DNA from: Nocardiopsis sp. CC223A
GTDB taxonomy: Bacteria > Actinomycetota > Actinomycetes > Streptosporangiales > Streptosporangiaceae
DNA length: 64,000 nucleotides
Assembly: GCF_030766825.1 (NCBI RefSeq)
Contig: NZ_JASFDV010000016.1
Coordinates: forward strand, 1 to 64,000
Direction of reading: 5' to 3'
Shown: positions 16,280 to 24,828 of the stretch, piece after piece
How the letters are laid out: each line of letters begins with the position of its first letter
Position numbering within the stretch: the stretch's first letter is position 1
The notes under the pieces: model-generated
Told to the model about the DNA's origin: nothing
The model's input: the letters and a program-made list of their open reading frames with translations, nothing else
Databases searched by the model: none
Translations under genes and position numbers: made by a program

Positions 16280-17209
16280 GTGCCGGAATCGAACCGCGGC
16301 GTCGCCCTCGGGGCGGGCGCCTTCCTCCTGTGGGGCTTCGCGGCCCTGTACTGGCCCTTCCTCTCCGCCGCCGAACCCGCCGAGATCCTCGCCCACCGCA
16401 TGGTGTGGTCGCTGCTGGCGATGTGCGTGTTCCTGCTGCTGGCCCGGCGCGGCTGGAAGTGGCTGCCCGGGGTGGTCCGCAGCCCGCGCCGGCTGCTGCC
16501 GGTGGCCGCCGCCGCGGTGCTCATCGCGGTCAACTGGTGGGGTTTCATCTACTCGGTGTCGGTCGAGCAGACCCTCCAGGCGTCGCTGGCGTACTTCATC
16601 AACCCGCTGATGTCGGTGTGCCTGGGCGTGGTGCTGTTCTCCGAGCGGCTGCGCGCGGCGCAGTGGGTCGCGGTGGGGCTGGGCGTGCTCGCGGTCGTGG
16701 TGATGACGGTGGGTTACGGCGTCGCGCCGTGGCTGGCGTTGCTGATGGCCTCGTCGTTCGCCGCCTACGGCGCGGTGAAGAAGTACGTGGACCTGGACGG
16801 GATGCAGAGCCTCACCGTGGAGACGCTGGTGATGTTCCTGCCCGCGCTGGGCTACCTGCTGTTCCTGGAGTTCTCCGGGGCGGGGACGACGTTCTCGGTG
16901 TCCCCCGCGCACACGGCACTGCTGGTCGGCGGTGGTTTCGTGACGGCACTGCCGCTGCTGATGTTCGGGGTGGCGGCCCGGCGGGTGCCGCTGAGCGTGA
17001 TCGGGATGCTCCAGTACATCGCGCCCACCATGATGTTCTTCATCGGCTGGCTGGTGCAGGGCGAGGAGATGCCGCCCGCCCGGTGGGCCGGGTTCGCGCT
17101 GGTGTGGCTGGCGCTGTGCGTGTTCGCGTTCGACCAGGTGCGCGGTGCACGGGCGCGGTCGGTGCAGCGACGGCGGACGGAGCAGCCGACCGCCGGGCCC
17201 CGCGACTGA
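16280..17209 (+). CDS. rarD: RarD-like EamA-family transporter
   Basis: A 309-residue membrane protein of the drug/metabolite transporter superfamily with ten predicted helices in two EamA halves. RarD hallmarks are the start GVALGAGAFLLWGFAALYW, the NWWGFIYSV motif, LQASLAYFINPLMSV, and LSVIGMLQYIAPTMMF in the second half. The name comes from E. coli chloramphenicol sensitivity, but physiological substrates of most homologues are unknown. The GTG start at 16280 fits both the family N-terminus and the leaderless -10. The cytoplasmic tail is Arg-rich. Confidence 0.9.
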   Translation: MPESNRGVALGAGAFLLWGFAALYWPFLSAAEPAEILAHRMVWSLLAMCVFLLLARRGWKWLPGVVRSPRRLLPVAAAAVLIAVNWWGFIYSVSVEQTLQASLAYFINPLMSVCLGVVLFSERLRAAQWVAVGLGVLAVVVMTVGYGVAPWLALLMASSFAAYGAVKKYVDLDGMQSLTVETLVMFLPALGYLLFLEFSGAGTTFSVSPAHTALLVGGGFVTALPLLMFGVAARRVPLSVIGMLQYIAPTMMFFIGWLVQGEEMPPARWAGFALVWLALCVFAFDQVRGARARSVQRRRTEQPTAGPRD

Positions 17210-17328
17210 CCTCGGGTTTCCCGGTTCCGGAGATCCGAAACTACGATCCGTGACATTGTGCTAACGTCGAGTCGCGAACCGGGTGTCTCCCGGTTCCCGA
17301 CGGTCCGCACGTCCCGGAGGGCACCCTC

Positions 17329-18216
17329 ATGTCCCGCACCAGCCGCACGCCCCGCGCCCCGCGCGCGGCCGCGGTGGTGCGCCCGCCCTCCCTGCTGCTG
17401 TTGCCGCTGTTCGTCGGGGCGGCACTGGCCGCCCTGTGGCTGCTGGGTGCCCCGGCCGCGCAGGCCGACACCGCCGGGCCGCTCGGCCTGGACACCGGGC
17501 TCGCGCAGGAGCTGACACCCTCCCTGGACACCGGGGTGGGGTCGGACTCCTCCCTGAACGCCGGGGTGGGCCCGGACTCCTCGCTGGGGACCGGGGTCGC
17601 CGAGGTCACCGAGGTCACCGCGCCCGTCACCGACACCCTGGGCACCGTCCACCGGAGCCTGGAGGAGCGGACGGAGTCCGCCCCCGCCGTCACCGAGGTC
17701 GGCGAGGGCGTACACGAGGGCGCCCGGCGCGTGGTCCGCGAGCTCTCGGCAGTCGACCAGGCCCAGGCCGAGAACCTCGTGGCCCACATCGCCGCCACCC
17801 GGGTGGCGCCCGCACCGCCGGAGACCGCCCCGACCCCCGTGACCGCCGCGGCCGTCCCCGCCGGGACCGCCTCCGCCGCCGTGGACGAGGAGCCGGGCAC
17901 CGCCGGAGCCGGGGAGGACGTTCTCCGGGACGCCGTCCCCGCCCTGCTTCCGACGCCCCGGGCCGCCGGGGCGGTCGCCGACGCCGCGCCGGTGGCCGAA
18001 CACCGCCCCGCCGCCGCCGAACACGACGTCCCAGCGGCGCCCAAACTCTCCACGGGTTCCGCCGCGCCCTCCGGCGCGGGCGCTCCTGCGGTCGCCGGAT
18101 ACCTCACCGTCGTGCCCGTCACCGCACCCGCCGCCGACGTGCTCTCGACCGCCGTCGACGCCGTGCACCCGGTGCCCGCGGGCGCCGCCGACGACCCCAC
18201 GGTCTCCCCCGACTAG
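17329..18216 (+). CDS. Secreted Ala/Pro/Val-rich protein of unknown function
   Basis: A 295-residue predicted export. The N-terminus is long and basic with a hydrophobic core (LLLLPLFVGAALAALWLLGA) and a likely cleavage site after PAAQA near residue 46. Just after it come degenerate 10-residue repeats (DTGVGSDSSL, AGVGPDSSL, GTGV). A helical stretch at about 105-150 (HRSLEERTESAPAVTEVGEG onward) is followed by low-complexity Ala/Pro/Val sequence. No enzyme motif, transmembrane anchor or sortase signal is visible. GGAGGG precedes ATG 17329. It lies head-to-tail with another secreted protein of similar composition, suggesting a joint envelope role. I do not recognise the family. Confidence 0.75.
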   Translation: MSRTSRTPRAPRAAAVVRPPSLLLLPLFVGAALAALWLLGAPAAQADTAGPLGLDTGLAQELTPSLDTGVGSDSSLNAGVGPDSSLGTGVAEVTEVTAPVTDTLGTVHRSLEERTESAPAVTEVGEGVHEGARRVVRELSAVDQAQAENLVAHIAATRVAPAPPETAPTPVTAAAVPAGTASAAVDEEPGTAGAGEDVLRDAVPALLPTPRAAGAVADAAPVAEHRPAAAEHDVPAAPKLSTGSAAPSGAGAPAVAGYLTVVPVTAPAADVLSTAVDAVHPVPAGAADDPTVSPD

Positions 18217-18422
18217 GAACGGGCCCCGCTCCGACGGACCCGTTCCCAGCCTCTTCCCGCTCTGGGAGCTGACCTGAGTCCCGTGCCCCGTGCCGCCCCG
18301 CCGCGGTCCCGCTCACGTGATTCACGTCAGCCGGTGGTCCACCGGCTCCCGGCCGACCGCGACCCGATGTCGCGGCCGCCCCGAACCACTCCGCAACCAC
18401 AGAGCCTTCCGGAAGGAAACCC

Positions 18423-19856
18423 ATGTCGCAGGTCAAGCGCATCTCAGCCAGGGCCGTTCTGCTCGCCGCCGGGACCGCGGGCTTCGTCGCCCTCGGCGCC
18501 GGCGTCTCGGGCGCCGAGGCGCTCGCCTCCCCCGCCGCCGAGATCGCCCCCACCGTCGAGCGGGCGCTCGTGGAGGGCGTCGCCCCGACCATGAACACCG
18601 CCTTCCCCGGCGGGATCGGCCCGGTCACCGGGAGCGCGCTCGCCGAACTCCAGGAGACCTCCCGCAACGCCGACGAGCCCGCACCCGACCTGGCCGCGAT
18701 GGTGCCCGCCGGCGAGTCGGAGATCGCCACCCCGGTCGGCGCCGTCGCCAACCCGAGCGCGGCGCTGGCCGACGCCGTCGCCGCCACCCAGGACGCGACC
18801 GGCCTGGACGGGAACCCGCACGACACCGCCGGGCACGACCTGGGCGCGGCCGTCCAGGAGCGGGCCACCGGTGCGGGTGCCGAGTTCGGGACCACCGCCC
18901 AGAGCGCGGGCGGGACCGTGGAGGAGACCGCCTCGGAGGTGCTCCCGAACACGGTGGTCGCGGTGCACGGGTTCCGCGACGAGATGGGTGTGCCCACGGT
19001 CTCCGACCTGCCCCGGCCCGGCGACCTGGCGCAGAACCTCGACGCCTCCCGGCTGCCCGACACCGCGACCGTCACCGAGGCCGTGGACCTGTCCGACCCC
19101 ACCGCGCTGACCCGGGAGAACACCCTCGGGATCAGCGAGGCCCTGAACGTGGCCCCGAGCCTGCCGGGCGCCACCGGGACCGTGCCGCAGAGCGCCGAGA
19201 CGCCGCAGGTCCCGAACATGTGGGACTTCGCCGGGGCGTTCGGGGTGGAGACGCCCAAGGCCGTGCAGGACGTGGTGGAGTCCAACCCGGTCACCGACGA
19301 CAACTACGTGAGCCTGGGTGAGGAGGAGATCCTGGGCGCGGTCGGCAACCGCAACCTGGACGAGGGCATCACCGCCGTTCCCCAGAGCCGCGAGCGGCAG
19401 AGCACCCCGCAGGGGCCGACCGTCGTGGAGACGCCCGCCGTCGCGCAGGTGCCCGCCGGTCGGCAGGCCCCGGGGCTGACGGACCTGACCGACGCCCTGT
19501 CGGCCGGGGCCGCCGACCTGGGCTCGGCCGAAACGGTCGCCCTGGACGGCCCGCTCGCCGACACCGAGGTGCCGCGGGTCGGCACCGGGGTGTCCGACGT
19601 GGACGAGTCCCTGCCGCAGGTCGCCGACACCTCGTCGCTGCCCTCCCTCGCCGAGGGTCCCGACATGACCACCGCCGAGGACCTGGTGGCGGGGCTGAGC
19701 CGCGGCTCCGCCCTGCTGGGGGAACTGGACACCAGCGACCTGGTCAGCATCGACGGCGGCACCGCCGAGGCCCCGCCCGCCCCCGAGGGCACGGTGTCGC
19801 ACCCGACCTTCCTGAACCCGCTGCCCGGCTCCGAGGCCCTGCCCGCGGTGAGCTAG
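18423..19856 (+). CDS. Large secreted acidic protein of unknown function
   Basis: A 477-residue predicted secreted protein. The signal peptide is short and clear (MSQVKRISARAVLLAAGTAG onward, cleavage near residue 31 after SGA or EALA). The mature part is acidic, rich in Ala, Thr, Val and Pro, poor in aromatics and free of cysteine. VAVHGFRDEMGVPTVSDLPR and PNMWDFAGAFGVETPKAVQD look like the most structured segments. No known motif or anchor is seen. A strong GGAAGGAAA site precedes ATG 18423, embedded in the palindrome CTTCCGGAAG. The 206-bp gap after the preceding secreted-protein gene has no clear terminator. Function unknown. Confidence 0.78.
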   Translation: MSQVKRISARAVLLAAGTAGFVALGAGVSGAEALASPAAEIAPTVERALVEGVAPTMNTAFPGGIGPVTGSALAELQETSRNADEPAPDLAAMVPAGESEIATPVGAVANPSAALADAVAATQDATGLDGNPHDTAGHDLGAAVQERATGAGAEFGTTAQSAGGTVEETASEVLPNTVVAVHGFRDEMGVPTVSDLPRPGDLAQNLDASRLPDTATVTEAVDLSDPTALTRENTLGISEALNVAPSLPGATGTVPQSAETPQVPNMWDFAGAFGVETPKAVQDVVESNPVTDDNYVSLGEEEILGAVGNRNLDEGITAVPQSRERQSTPQGPTVVETPAVAQVPAGRQAPGLTDLTDALSAGAADLGSAETVALDGPLADTEVPRVGTGVSDVDESLPQVADTSSLPSLAEGPDMTTAEDLVAGLSRGSALLGELDTSDLVSIDGGTAEAPPAPEGTVSHPTFLNPLPGSEALPAVS

Positions 19857-20039
19857 GCGTTCCCCGGCGCGCACCCGCCCGAGAACCGGGGCGCCCCCGC
19901 CGCGCCCGGGGGCGCCCCACCGCTCTTTCCCGAACACTGTTTCTCCCGCAGCCCGACGGCGCCGCACCCGCGGCGCCGTCGGCGCGTCCGGGGTCCGCAC
20001 CGGGACCGGTCCGGCGCCCGGAAAAGGTCATGTCCCGTG

Positions 20040-20137
20040 GAGTGGTGTGAGAACAACGGTTGTCCGGACAAGAACGCATCGCCGACCAGCGCGTCGTCGC
20101 CTCCGGGGCTCTGGAGTCGAACGAAGTCACACCACTC
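20040..20137. repeat. 98-bp segment bounded by 11-bp inverted repeats
   Basis: GAGTGGTGTGA at 20040-20050 and its exact complement TCACACCACTC at 20127-20137 flank 76 bp with no coding content I recognise. It could be a miniature-element remnant, an operator pair or chance. The rest of 19857-20215 holds only this and the terminator below. Confidence 0.5.
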
Positions 20138-20168
20138 GGTGGGACACCGTCCCGGAAAAGGCGGTGGC

Positions 20169-20188
20169 GCCGCCCCGCGAGGGGCGGC
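20169..20188 (-). terminator. Hairpin terminator after the polyprenyl synthase
   Basis: An 8-bp perfect GC stem (20169-20176 with 20181-20188) closes on a 4-nt loop, 27 bp beyond the stop of the minus-strand gene. There is no T run. Confidence 0.55.
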
Positions 20189-20215
20189 GGCGCCGGTGTC
20201 CGGGCGGGCGGCGGA

Positions 20216-21220
20216 TCAGCCGGAGCGCTCCACCACGTAGTCGCACAGGGCCTCGAAGGCGTCGCGCGCCGGGCCCTGGGACAGGGTGGCCAACTCGGCG
20301 CGGGCCCTGTCGGACCAGCCGCGCAGGGTCCCCTCCGCCTCGGCCATCGCCGGGTGGGCGCGCAGCAGGCCCAGGGCCTCCTCGGCCTCGGCGTCGCCCA
20401 GCGGGCGGCCCAGCAGCGACTTGAGCCGGTCGTCGGCCGGGTCGGTGGAGCGCAGCGCGTAGAACATCGGCAGGGTCAGCACGCCCTCGCGCAGGTCCGT
20501 GCCGGGGACCTTGCCGGACTCGCGGGTCTCGGCGGCCACGTCGATGAGGTCGTCGGCGAGCTGGAAGGCCATCCCCAGCGCGTCGCAGGCGCGGGTGAGC
20601 GTGCCGGTGGTCACCGGGTCGACCTTGCCGAACATGCCGCCGAACTCGGCGGAGGAGGCGATGAGGGAGGCCGTCTTGTCCCCGATGACCCGCAGGTAGT
20701 GGTCCAGGGGGTCGACGCCCTCGGGCGGGCCGGAGGTCTCCAGGATCTGTCCCTGGACCAGCCGGCCGAACGTCCGGGCCTGCAACCGGACGGCCTCGGT
20801 GCCCAGGTCGGCGAGGATCTCCGACGCCTTGGCGAACACGTAGTCGCCGGTGAGGATGGCGATGGAGTTGCCCCAGCGCTGGTTGGCGCTGGGCTTGCCG
20901 CGGCGCAGCTCCGCCTCGTCCATGACGTCGTCGTGGTACAGGGTCGCCACGTGGGTCAGCTCGACCACGGCCGCCGCCGGGACGAGGTCGGGCATGTCCG
21001 GGTCGCCGAAGTGCGCGGCCAGCAGCACCAGCATCGCCCGGAACCGCTTGCCCCCGGCCTCCAGCAGGTGGGAGGCGGCCTCGGTCAGCATCGGGTCGCT
21101 CGACCGCACCGACTCCCTCAGGAGGTCCTCGACCTTCTCAAGACCGTCCTGGACCTCCCGGGCGAGGGCCGTGTCGACTCTCGGCAGAGCGAGAAACCCG
21201 CTCGGGACAGCACCGCTCAC
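20216..21220 (-). CDS. Long-chain polyprenyl diphosphate synthase (menaquinone side chain)
   Basis: A 334-residue trans-prenyltransferase. The first Asp-rich motif is HDDVMDEAELRRGKPS (D97, D98, D101) and the second is ADDLIDVAAE (D223, D224, D227), with GGKRFR at 56-61 for IPP binding. The fifth residue before the first motif is Ala92, a small residue that leaves the chain-length pocket open and points to a C35-C50 product, not FPP or GGPP. Next to nuo, menG and a menaquinone reductase it most likely makes the menaquinone tail. It follows nuoN by 339 bp and may have its own promoter. Confidence 0.92.
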   Translation of the reverse strand: MSGAVPSGFLALPRVDTALAREVQDGLEKVEDLLRESVRSSDPMLTEAASHLLEAGGKRFRAMLVLLAAHFGDPDMPDLVPAAAVVELTHVATLYHDDVMDEAELRRGKPSANQRWGNSIAILTGDYVFAKASEILADLGTEAVRLQARTFGRLVQGQILETSGPPEGVDPLDHYLRVIGDKTASLIASSAEFGGMFGKVDPVTTGTLTRACDALGMAFQLADDLIDVAAETRESGKVPGTDLREGVLTLPMFYALRSTDPADDRLKSLLGRPLGDAEAEEALGLLRAHPAMAEAEGTLRGWSDRARAELATLSQGPARDAFEALCDYVVERSG

Positions 21221-21249
21221 CGTAAAGCTCCACCTGTTGAACGGGCACG

Positions 21250-21273
21250 GCGGCGACCGTTCGGGGTCGCCGC
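21250..21273 (-). other. Hairpin in the leader of the polyprenyl synthase gene
   Basis: A perfect 9-bp stem (21250-21258 with 21265-21273) with a 6-nt loop is extended outward by 4 more pairs past a one-base bulge. It sits about 30 bp upstream of the ATG at 21220, so it would be in the 5' leader or act as an attenuator or partial terminator for nuo read-through. Confidence 0.45.
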
Positions 21274-21305
21274 GTGCTCAGCACATGAACATGATCCGAC
21301 TTGCC

Positions 21306-21334
21306 ACGGTATCCGACCCGGAATGATCATCCAA
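21306..21334 (-). promoter_or_regulatory. Candidate sigma-70-type promoter for the polyprenyl synthase
   Basis: On the minus strand TTGGAT (21334-21329) and TACCGT (21311-21306) are separated by 17 nt. The predicted start is near 21299, giving a leader of about 80 nt that contains the hairpin at 21250. Nothing else is recognised in 21221-21559. Confidence 0.35.
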
Positions 21335-21559
21335 AGCCACACCCGGGTACGGCCCGGACCGGAATGGAACCGCAGTTCATCCGGCCCGGGCCGCGCCCTG
21401 TCCAGGGCGTGTTCCGTGGATGTTCTCGTTCGGTTCGGCGCTTGCGCCGAGTGATGGGAGCGGTTCCCAGGCGATCTCTCGCAAGACGCCTGGCGAGAGT
21501 CAACCCGGTGTTGGCGGTCCTCCCGCTTCCCGTGTACCTAACCTGTCAGGTCATTACAT

Positions 21560-23206
21560 CTAGGGCCCTCCGGCCTCGGTGGAGGCCTGGTCCACCATCA
21601 CCGAGACCGGGTCCTGGCCGCTCTCCGGGGAGGGCAGCAGGTTGTCCAGCACCGGCCCGGGGTAGAGGCCGAGCAGCAGGGTGGCGGCCACGCCGATGGC
21701 GATGACCCCGCCGGTGGCGGCACCGGCCCGCACGACGGTGGGCCCGTCGGCCTCCGGATCCCGGAAGAACATCACAACGATGATCCGGACGTAGAAGTAC
21801 GCGGTGACGGCGCTGCTGAGCACGCCGACGATCACCAGCGGGGCGGCCCCGGCGGCGACGGCGGCCTCGAACACCGCGAACTTGCCGATGAACCCGCTGG
21901 TGAGCGGGATGCCCGCGAAGGCCAGCAGGAACAGGGACAGTGCCCCCGCCAGCAGCGGGTGGCGGCGGCCCAGCCCCGCCCACCGGTCCAGGTCGCCCTG
22001 CTCCTGCCCGCCGTCGGCGGTGCGCACCAGGGTGACCACGGCGAACGCGCCCAGGGTGGTGAACCCGTAGGCGGCCAGGTAGAACATCGCCCCGGCCAGG
22101 CCGTCGGTGGTCCCGGCGACCACGGCGGTGAGGATGAACCCGGCGTGCACCACCGAGGAGTAGGCCAGCAGCCGCTTCACGTCCCGCTGGGACACGGCGA
22201 TGACCGCGGCGACCACCATGGTGAGCACCGCGATGATCCACAGCATCGGCTCCCAGTCGCCGATCCGGCCGCCGAAGGGGACGAAGAACACCCGCAGCAG
22301 GGCGCCGAACGCGGCGACCAGGGTGCAGGACGCCATCAGCGCGGTGACCGGGGTGGGCGCCCCCTGATACACGTCCGGCTTCCAGTTGTGGAACGGCACC
22401 GCGCCGACCTTGAACAGCAGGCCGACGGCGACCAGCCCGATCCCCATGAGCAGCAGCGGCTCGCCGTTGCCGTCGGCGAAGATCGCCGCCCCGCCGTCCT
22501 CCACCGCGGCGCGCACCTCGCCGAAGTTCACCGATCCGGCGTAGCCGTACACCATGGCCGCGCCGAACAGGAAGAACGCCGAGGAGAACGCCCCGAGCAG
22601 GAAGTACTTGACCGCGGCCTCCTGGGAGAACAGGCGGCGCCGGCGGGCGAGCCCGCACATCAGGTACAGCGGGAGGCTCATCACCTCCAGGGCGATGAAC
22701 ATGGTGAGGAAGTCGTTCGAGGCGGGGAACATCAGCATCCCCAGCACCGCGAACAGCACCAGCGGGTAGATCTCGGTGTGCTGCGACCCGGCCAGGATGT
22801 GTGCCCGCTCCTCCTCGCTGCCGGGGACCGCGGCGGCCTGGGCGGCGAACGCGTCCCGGCCGTCGCGGCGCTCGGCGATGAGCAGCAGGCTCACCAGCGC
22901 CAGCACCGTGATGGTGCCCTGGAAGAACAGCACGGTCCGGTCGACGACCAGCGAGCCGACGCCGACGGTCACCCCGGCCTGCCCGTCGGGCAGCGACCCG
23001 ACCTGGAGCACGAGGAGCACGAACGTCGCGAGCAGCGCGAGCGCGGCCAGGCCGATCTGGAGCGGGCGGCGGCGCGCGGCGGGCACGAACGCCTCGAACA
23101 GCACGGCCACCATCGCGGCGCCGAACAGGGTGAGCAGCGGCGCCAGCAGCCACCAGTCGAGGACCGGTGTCTCCTGGGTGATGACGGGGAGGTCCTGGGG
23201 GATCAC
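21560..23206 (-). CDS. nuoN: NADH-quinone oxidoreductase subunit N
   Basis: A 548-residue antiporter-like membrane subunit of complex I with about 14 helices. It has the family core: a membrane Glu in ALEVMSLPLYLM, Lys in EAAVKYFLLGAFSSAFFLFG, and FKVGAVPFHNWKPDVYQGAPTP (broken-helix Lys), with QRDVKRLLAYSSVVHAGF later. It pumps protons together with NuoL and NuoM in the membrane arm. The GTG start at 23206 overlaps the nuoM stop by 4 bp. It is the last nuo gene; a 339-bp gap follows before the polyprenyl synthase. Confidence 0.96.
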   Translation of the reverse strand: MIPQDLPVITQETPVLDWWLLAPLLTLFGAAMVAVLFEAFVPAARRRPLQIGLAALALLATFVLLVLQVGSLPDGQAGVTVGVGSLVVDRTVLFFQGTITVLALVSLLLIAERRDGRDAFAAQAAAVPGSEEERAHILAGSQHTEIYPLVLFAVLGMLMFPASNDFLTMFIALEVMSLPLYLMCGLARRRRLFSQEAAVKYFLLGAFSSAFFLFGAAMVYGYAGSVNFGEVRAAVEDGGAAIFADGNGEPLLLMGIGLVAVGLLFKVGAVPFHNWKPDVYQGAPTPVTALMASCTLVAAFGALLRVFFVPFGGRIGDWEPMLWIIAVLTMVVAAVIAVSQRDVKRLLAYSSVVHAGFILTAVVAGTTDGLAGAMFYLAAYGFTTLGAFAVVTLVRTADGGQEQGDLDRWAGLGRRHPLLAGALSLFLLAFAGIPLTSGFIGKFAVFEAAVAAGAAPLVIVGVLSSAVTAYFYVRIIVVMFFRDPEADGPTVVRAGAATGGVIAIGVAATLLLGLYPGPVLDNLLPSPESGQDPVSVMVDQASTEAGGP

Positions 23207-24825
23207 TCCGCGCCTCCTTCCTCGGCGGAGTCGACCGTGGCCACCACGGTGCGTTCCGCGGCCGGTTCGATCGCGTCGAGCAGCGGCTGCGGGTACAGCC
23301 CGAACGCGATGATGAGCGCGAGCAGCGGACCGACGGCCCACGCCTCGCGCGCGGACAGGTCCTTGACCCCGGACACGCCGTCGGCGGTGGGCCCGGTCAT
23401 GGTGCGCTGGTACATCCACAGGATGTAGAGCGCGGCGAGCACGACACCGATCACCGCGATCAGGGCGGGCACGGGGTTGAACGCGTACACGCCGACGAAC
23501 ACCAGGAACTCGCTGACGAACGGCGCCAGCCCGGGCAGGGCGAGCCCGGCCAGGCCGGTCACCAGGAAGACCCCGGCGAGCTTGGGCGCCACGTTCTGCA
23601 CGCCGCCGAAGTCCTGGATGAGCGAGGACCCGCGGCGGGCCACGAGCAGGCCCACGACCAGGAACAGGGCCCCGGTGGCGAACCCGTGGTTGACCATGTA
23701 CAGCGCGGCCCCGGTCTGGGCCTGCGCGGTCAGCGCGAAGATGCCCAGGGTGATGAACCCGAAGTGGGAGATCGACGTGTAGGCGACCAGGCGCATCATG
23801 TCGGTCTGGCCGATGGCCAGGATCGCCCCGTAGACGATGCTCACCAGGCTCAGCGCCACCACGGGCCACACGAACCAGGACACGGCCGCGGGGAACAGCT
23901 CCATGCAGTACCGCAGCATGCCGTAGGTGCCGACCTTGTCGAGCACGCCCACCAGCAGCACGGCGGTGCCGGGGCGGGAGGCCCCGGCGGCCTGCGGCAG
24001 CCAGGTGTGCACGGGCCACATCGGCGCCTTGATCGCGAAGGCGATGAAGAAGCCGAGGAACAGCCAGCGGGCGGTGGACGGGTCGAGGGCGGCCAGCGCC
24101 CCGTTCTCCCCGACCAGGTCGGTCCAGAGGAAGGTGCCGCCGTGGACGAACACCCCGATGACGGCGACCAGCATGATGAGGCCGCCGGCGAGGCTGTACA
24201 GCAGGAACTTGACGGCGGCCCGGGCGCGCCCGTCACCGCGTCCGTAGCGCCCGATCATGAAGTAGACCGGGATGAGCATGGCCTCGAAGAACACGTAGAA
24301 GAGGAAGACGTCGGTGGCCGCGAAGACCCCGATCATCATGGCCTCCAGGGCCAGGATGAGCGCGAAGTAGCCGCGCCCGCCGTCCTCCCGGTCGTCGTGC
24401 TCCCTCCAGGCGGCCAGGACCACCAGCGGGACGAGGATCGCCGACATGAGGATCAGGGTGAGGGCGATGCCGTCCACCCCGACGGCGAAGTGGACCCCGA
24501 AGCGGGGGATCCACGGGTACTCCTCGACGAACTGGAGGGAGCCCGCGTTCGACAGGTCGAAGCGCAGGGTCATGGCGACCAGGACGGCCAGGGTGGCCAG
24601 GGAGAAGCCGAGCGTGATGCGCTTGGCGTTCTCGGCGGAGGCCGCCCCGGTGGTGGCGGCCGCGGGGGCGCGGACCGCCGTGGCGGTGCCGCCGCCTCCC
24701 TCGGCCGCGGCGGCGGTCGCCGACGCGGCCGCCGTCCCGCCGCCCGATCCGGTGCGCGGCAGTGCCCAGAGGAGCACGGCGCCGATCGCGGGCAACGCGA
24801 TCGCGATGGTGAGCCAGGGGATCAT
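23203..24825 (-). CDS. nuoM: NADH-quinone oxidoreductase subunit M
   Basis: A 540-residue antiporter-like subunit of the membrane arm with about 14 helices. Conserved functional residues appear in FYVFFEAMLIPVYFMIG (membrane Glu), RAAVKFLLYSLAGGLIML (Lys) and FAIKAPMWPVHTWLPQA (broken-helix Lys), with GQTDMMRLVAYTSISHFGF following. The loop after the first helix contains an Ala/Gly/Thr-rich insertion of about 40 residues (about 25-65) not found in the E. coli protein. Its ATG lies 3 bp after nuoL; GAGGTT upstream serves as ribosome site. Confidence 0.96.
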   Translation of the reverse strand: MIPWLTIAIALPAIGAVLLWALPRTGSGGGTAAASATAAAAEGGGGTATAVRAPAAATTGAASAENAKRITLGFSLATLAVLVAMTLRFDLSNAGSLQFVEEYPWIPRFGVHFAVGVDGIALTLILMSAILVPLVVLAAWREHDDREDGGRGYFALILALEAMMIGVFAATDVFLFYVFFEAMLIPVYFMIGRYGRGDGRARAAVKFLLYSLAGGLIMLVAVIGVFVHGGTFLWTDLVGENGALAALDPSTARWLFLGFFIAFAIKAPMWPVHTWLPQAAGASRPGTAVLLVGVLDKVGTYGMLRYCMELFPAAVSWFVWPVVALSLVSIVYGAILAIGQTDMMRLVAYTSISHFGFITLGIFALTAQAQTGAALYMVNHGFATGALFLVVGLLVARRGSSLIQDFGGVQNVAPKLAGVFLVTGLAGLALPGLAPFVSEFLVFVGVYAFNPVPALIAVIGVVLAALYILWMYQRTMTGPTADGVSGVKDLSAREAWAVGPLLALIIAFGLYPQPLLDAIEPAAERTVVATVDSAEEGGAE

Positions 24826-24828
24826 TGT

